A DNA stretch of 11,679 nt from Verrucomicrobiota bacterium (GTDB lineage: Bacteria > Verrucomicrobiota > Verrucomicrobiia > Opitutales > Seribacteraceae): assembly GCA_014382645.1 (NCBI GenBank), contig JACNJI010000212.1:1-11679 (forward strand). Direction: 5' to 3'. Positions within the stretch are counted from its first letter, which is position 1. Every line of letters begins with the position of its first letter. Shown one piece after another: positions 10,013 to 11,679 of this stretch. The translations under genes were made by a program, and so were the position numbers. The notes under the pieces are model-generated. The model did no database searches. It was not told where the DNA came from and saw only the letters and a program-made list of their open reading frames with translations.

Positions 10013-10567
10013 ATGAACAAAGTACTCATCATCGTGGGGGATGCATCGGAAACCCTCGACACCCTCTATCCATTCTACCGTCTCCAGGAGGCAGGCATCG
10101 AGCCGGTCGTCGCCGGGCCCGAGAAAAAGACTTACCAGATGGTCATGCACGAGGTAAAGCCGGGCTGGACCATAACCAAGGAGTGGGAGGGTTACACCAT
10201 CGAGGCCAAAATCGCCTTCAGTGAAATCGTCGAGTCCGAGTATGCCGGAATCTTTTTCTCCGGGGGACGGGCCCCTGAATACATCCGGGAGGATCTCGAC
10301 CTCATCCGCATCACCCAATATTTCTTCGACAACGACCTGCCGATTGCCAGCGTATGCCACGGCGTGGAGATTCCCGCCCGGGCGGACCGGGTCCGCGGGC
10401 GTCGCATGGCCACCGTTCCCAAGTGCAAGTTCGACCTCGAAATCTGTGGAGGAACCTTCGTCGACGAGCCCTGCGTGGTCGACGGCAACCTGGTAAGCGG
10501 GCGCACCTTCCACGACAACGGCCAGTACTTTGGCAAGTTCATCGAGTTGCTGGTTGCAAACACCTGA
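10013..10567 (+). CDS. DJ-1/PfpI family protein
   Basis: This 184-residue protein has the class I glutamine amidotransferase-like fold and is complete at normal family length. The N terminus NKVLIIVGDASETLDTLYPF includes E13, the position of the family's conserved active-site glutamate. FFSGGRAPEYIRED (81-94) is the oxyanion/loop region. ASVCHGVEIPARADRV (112-127) is the nucleophile elbow with C115 and H116. The end, VSGRTFHDNGQYFGKFIELL, is typical. Members include proteases, glyoxalases, chaperones and stress proteins; the specific activity cannot be chosen from sequence. There is no signal peptide, so it is probably cytoplasmic. Only a weak A/G-rich stretch precedes the ATG. It is followed after eight bases by the PSCyt2 gene, so the two are probably co-transcribed. 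A fragment of a second copy of its 5' end lies at 6084-6190. Confidence 0.93.
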   Translation: MNKVLIIVGDASETLDTLYPFYRLQEAGIEPVVAGPEKKTYQMVMHEVKPGWTITKEWEGYTIEAKIAFSEIVESEYAGIFFSGGRAPEYIREDLDLIRITQYFFDNDLPIASVCHGVEIPARADRVRGRRMATVPKCKFDLEICGGTFVDEPCVVDGNLVSGRTFHDNGQYFGKFIELLVANT

Positions 10568-10575
10568 TTTTCGCT

Positions 10576-11625
10576 GTGCATAGGTTTCTTGTCTTGGCTC
10601 TGGCTTTTGGTATTCCCCTTGCCTTCTCGGCCCGGGGAGAGACCGAGGACATTTGGTCGCTGCAACCGGTGAAACGTCCTAAGGTTCCAAAACCGGATGG
10701 TTCGCTGACCGAAACCCGCAACCCCATCGATGCTTTCGTACAAAAACGGTTGGTAGCCAATAAACTAAAACCTTCTCCCGAAGCCAACCAGCGCACACTG
10801 ATCCGCAGGTTGTCCTTTGACTTGCACGGCCTGCCGCCGAAACCGGAGGCGGTCGAGGCATTCGTTGCGAGCAAGGACCCAAAGGCCTACGAGAAACTGG
10901 TCGACGAACTGCTCGACTCGCCCCACTACGGCGAACGCTTCGCCAGACACTGGTTGGACATCGCCCATTATGCCGACACCCATGGCTTCGAACGCGACAA
11001 GCTACGACCGAACGCCTGGCATTACCGAGACTACGTCATCCAGTCCTTCAACGAGGACAAGCCCTACGACCGGTTCATGCAGGAGCAAATAGCGGGTGAC
11101 GCCCTCTGGCCGGACGACAAGGATGCCATCGTAGCTACAGGCTTTCTCGCCGCCGGGCCATGGGACTTCGTCGGTCAGGTCGAGACCAAGAGTCCCGTCC
11201 TCAGGAGAAGCGCCCGGGCCCTCGACCTGGACGACATGGTGACGCAGGTCATGACCGCCGCCACGGCCATGACGATCAACTGCGCAAGGTGTCACGACCA
11301 CAAGTTGGATGGCATTCCTCAAGAGGATTACTACCGCCTCATGGCAGTTTTCGCCGGACTCAAGCGCGAGAAACGTAAAATTAGTGGGCCGGCTCTCAAG
11401 AAATTCAATGCGGAAAAGAAACGACTTGGCGATGCCATCGACAAGACCCAGTTCGCCATCGGGGAACTGCAGGGTCAAGGGGTGGACTTGGCCGACCTGG
11501 TGGGTGGCGGCAACGGCTTTGGTTCCGGACGTAAAGGGATCGGCTTGGATGCACGCACGGGCAAAATGCAGGAACGAAACTTCGGCGATCTAGGCAACGT
11601 CAAGCCGGGCAACTACGCCAAGTAG
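10576..11625 (+). CDS. PSCyt2 (DUF1549) protein ending early, without PSD1 half
   Basis: Starting at GTG 10576, this encodes 349 residues with a Sec signal (HRFLVLALAFGIPLAFSA). The open frame continues upstream only as a shadow of DJ-1, and the next in-frame ATG is far inside the domain. DUF1549 spans about residues 49-262: NPIDAFVQKRL, TLIRRLSFDLHGLPP, YGERFARHWLDIAHYADTHG, and CARCHDHK with haem-type C236, C239 and H240. A spacer with GGNGFGSG and RTGKMQERNFG follows, then TAG at 11623-11625. Family members normally continue several hundred residues into a PSD1/DUF1553 domain, as in the gene at the left end of the window. Here the protein stops about one third of the way through. The frame stays open for 18 codons after TAG to the window edge, so a nonsense mutation, a frame error or a true short form are all possible. 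Confidence 0.82.
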   Translation: MHRFLVLALAFGIPLAFSARGETEDIWSLQPVKRPKVPKPDGSLTETRNPIDAFVQKRLVANKLKPSPEANQRTLIRRLSFDLHGLPPKPEAVEAFVASKDPKAYEKLVDELLDSPHYGERFARHWLDIAHYADTHGFERDKLRPNAWHYRDYVIQSFNEDKPYDRFMQEQIAGDALWPDDKDAIVATGFLAAGPWDFVGQVETKSPVLRRSARALDLDDMVTQVMTAATAMTINCARCHDHKLDGIPQEDYYRLMAVFAGLKREKRKISGPALKKFNAEKKRLGDAIDKTQFAIGELQGQGVDLADLVGGGNGFGSGRKGIGLDARTGKMQERNFGDLGNVKPGNYAK

Positions 11626-11629
11626 TTGA

Positions 11630-11648
11630 CCGGACATGGAGCGTCCGG
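11630..11648 (+). other. Short hairpin just after the PSCyt2 stop
   Basis: CCGGAC and GTCCGG pair around a seven-base loop, five bases after TAG. An alternative pairing GGAGC with GCTCC overlaps it at 11638-11652. There is no T run, so it is at best a weak terminator. If the preceding stop is an artefact, this would simply be coding sequence. Confidence 0.3.
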
Positions 11649-11679
11649 CTCCCTTGACTGCTTCCCCCCCGATTTTCTT

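Noticed and set aside
10192..10743. 183-codon minus-strand frame opposite DJ-1 and the PSCyt2 start (and a similar one at 9965-10513)
   Set aside because: The opposite strand encodes conserved DJ-1 motifs through this region; the minus-strand protein resembles no family I know.

Overview
The window looks like a chromosomal segment of a free-living, probably aquatic member of the Planctomycetes-Verrucomicrobia-Lentisphaerae group. This is inferred from gene content: paired PSCyt2 (DUF1549)/PSD1 (DUF1553) proteins carrying a CxxCH haem-type motif, a Tat-exported DUF1501 protein translationally coupled to one of them, secreted TIM-barrel 'sugar phosphate isomerase' and ceramidase-like proteins, and almost no Shine-Dalgarno sequences. 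All genes lie on the + strand.

Layout. (1) 1-6087 is a compact operon-like run. It holds the 3' part of a PSCyt2/discoidin/PSD1 gene, a DUF1501 gene overlapping it by ATGA and broken by a frame change in a run of ten C, a secreted xylose-isomerase-like TIM barrel, and a secreted neutral-ceramidase-like hydrolase. (2) 6084-7347 is a decayed stretch. A chimeric pseudogene joins the 5' end of a DJ-1/PfpI gene to the 3' end of an isomerase gene. An intact gene for a DNPH1/Rcl-like deoxynucleotide N-hydrolase follows, then a truncated calcineurin-like phosphoesterase that has lost metal ligands. (3) 7509-9842 is a catalase-peroxidase (katG) with an N-terminal lipoprotein signal. It is visibly more AT-rich than its surroundings, is followed by a strong terminator, and is flanked by weak direct-repeat blocks. 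(4) 10013-11625 is a DJ-1/PfpI gene followed at once by a second PSCyt2 gene that stops after the DUF1549 domain.

How it fits together. The exported PSCyt2/PSD1, DUF1501, isomerase and ceramidase-like proteins probably form one extracytoplasmic degradative or redox module whose substrate cannot be read from the sequence. The order DJ-1 then PSCyt2 (right end) and PSCyt2, DUF1501, isomerase (left end) suggests a repeating unit DJ-1 - PSCyt2/PSD1 - DUF1501 - isomerase. The pseudogene at 6084-6534 joins the first and last members of that unit, as expected of a whole copy collapsed by internal deletion. This is the most interesting structure here, and it predicts what lies just outside both ends of the window. 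KatG and the nucleotide hydrolase look like independent additions.
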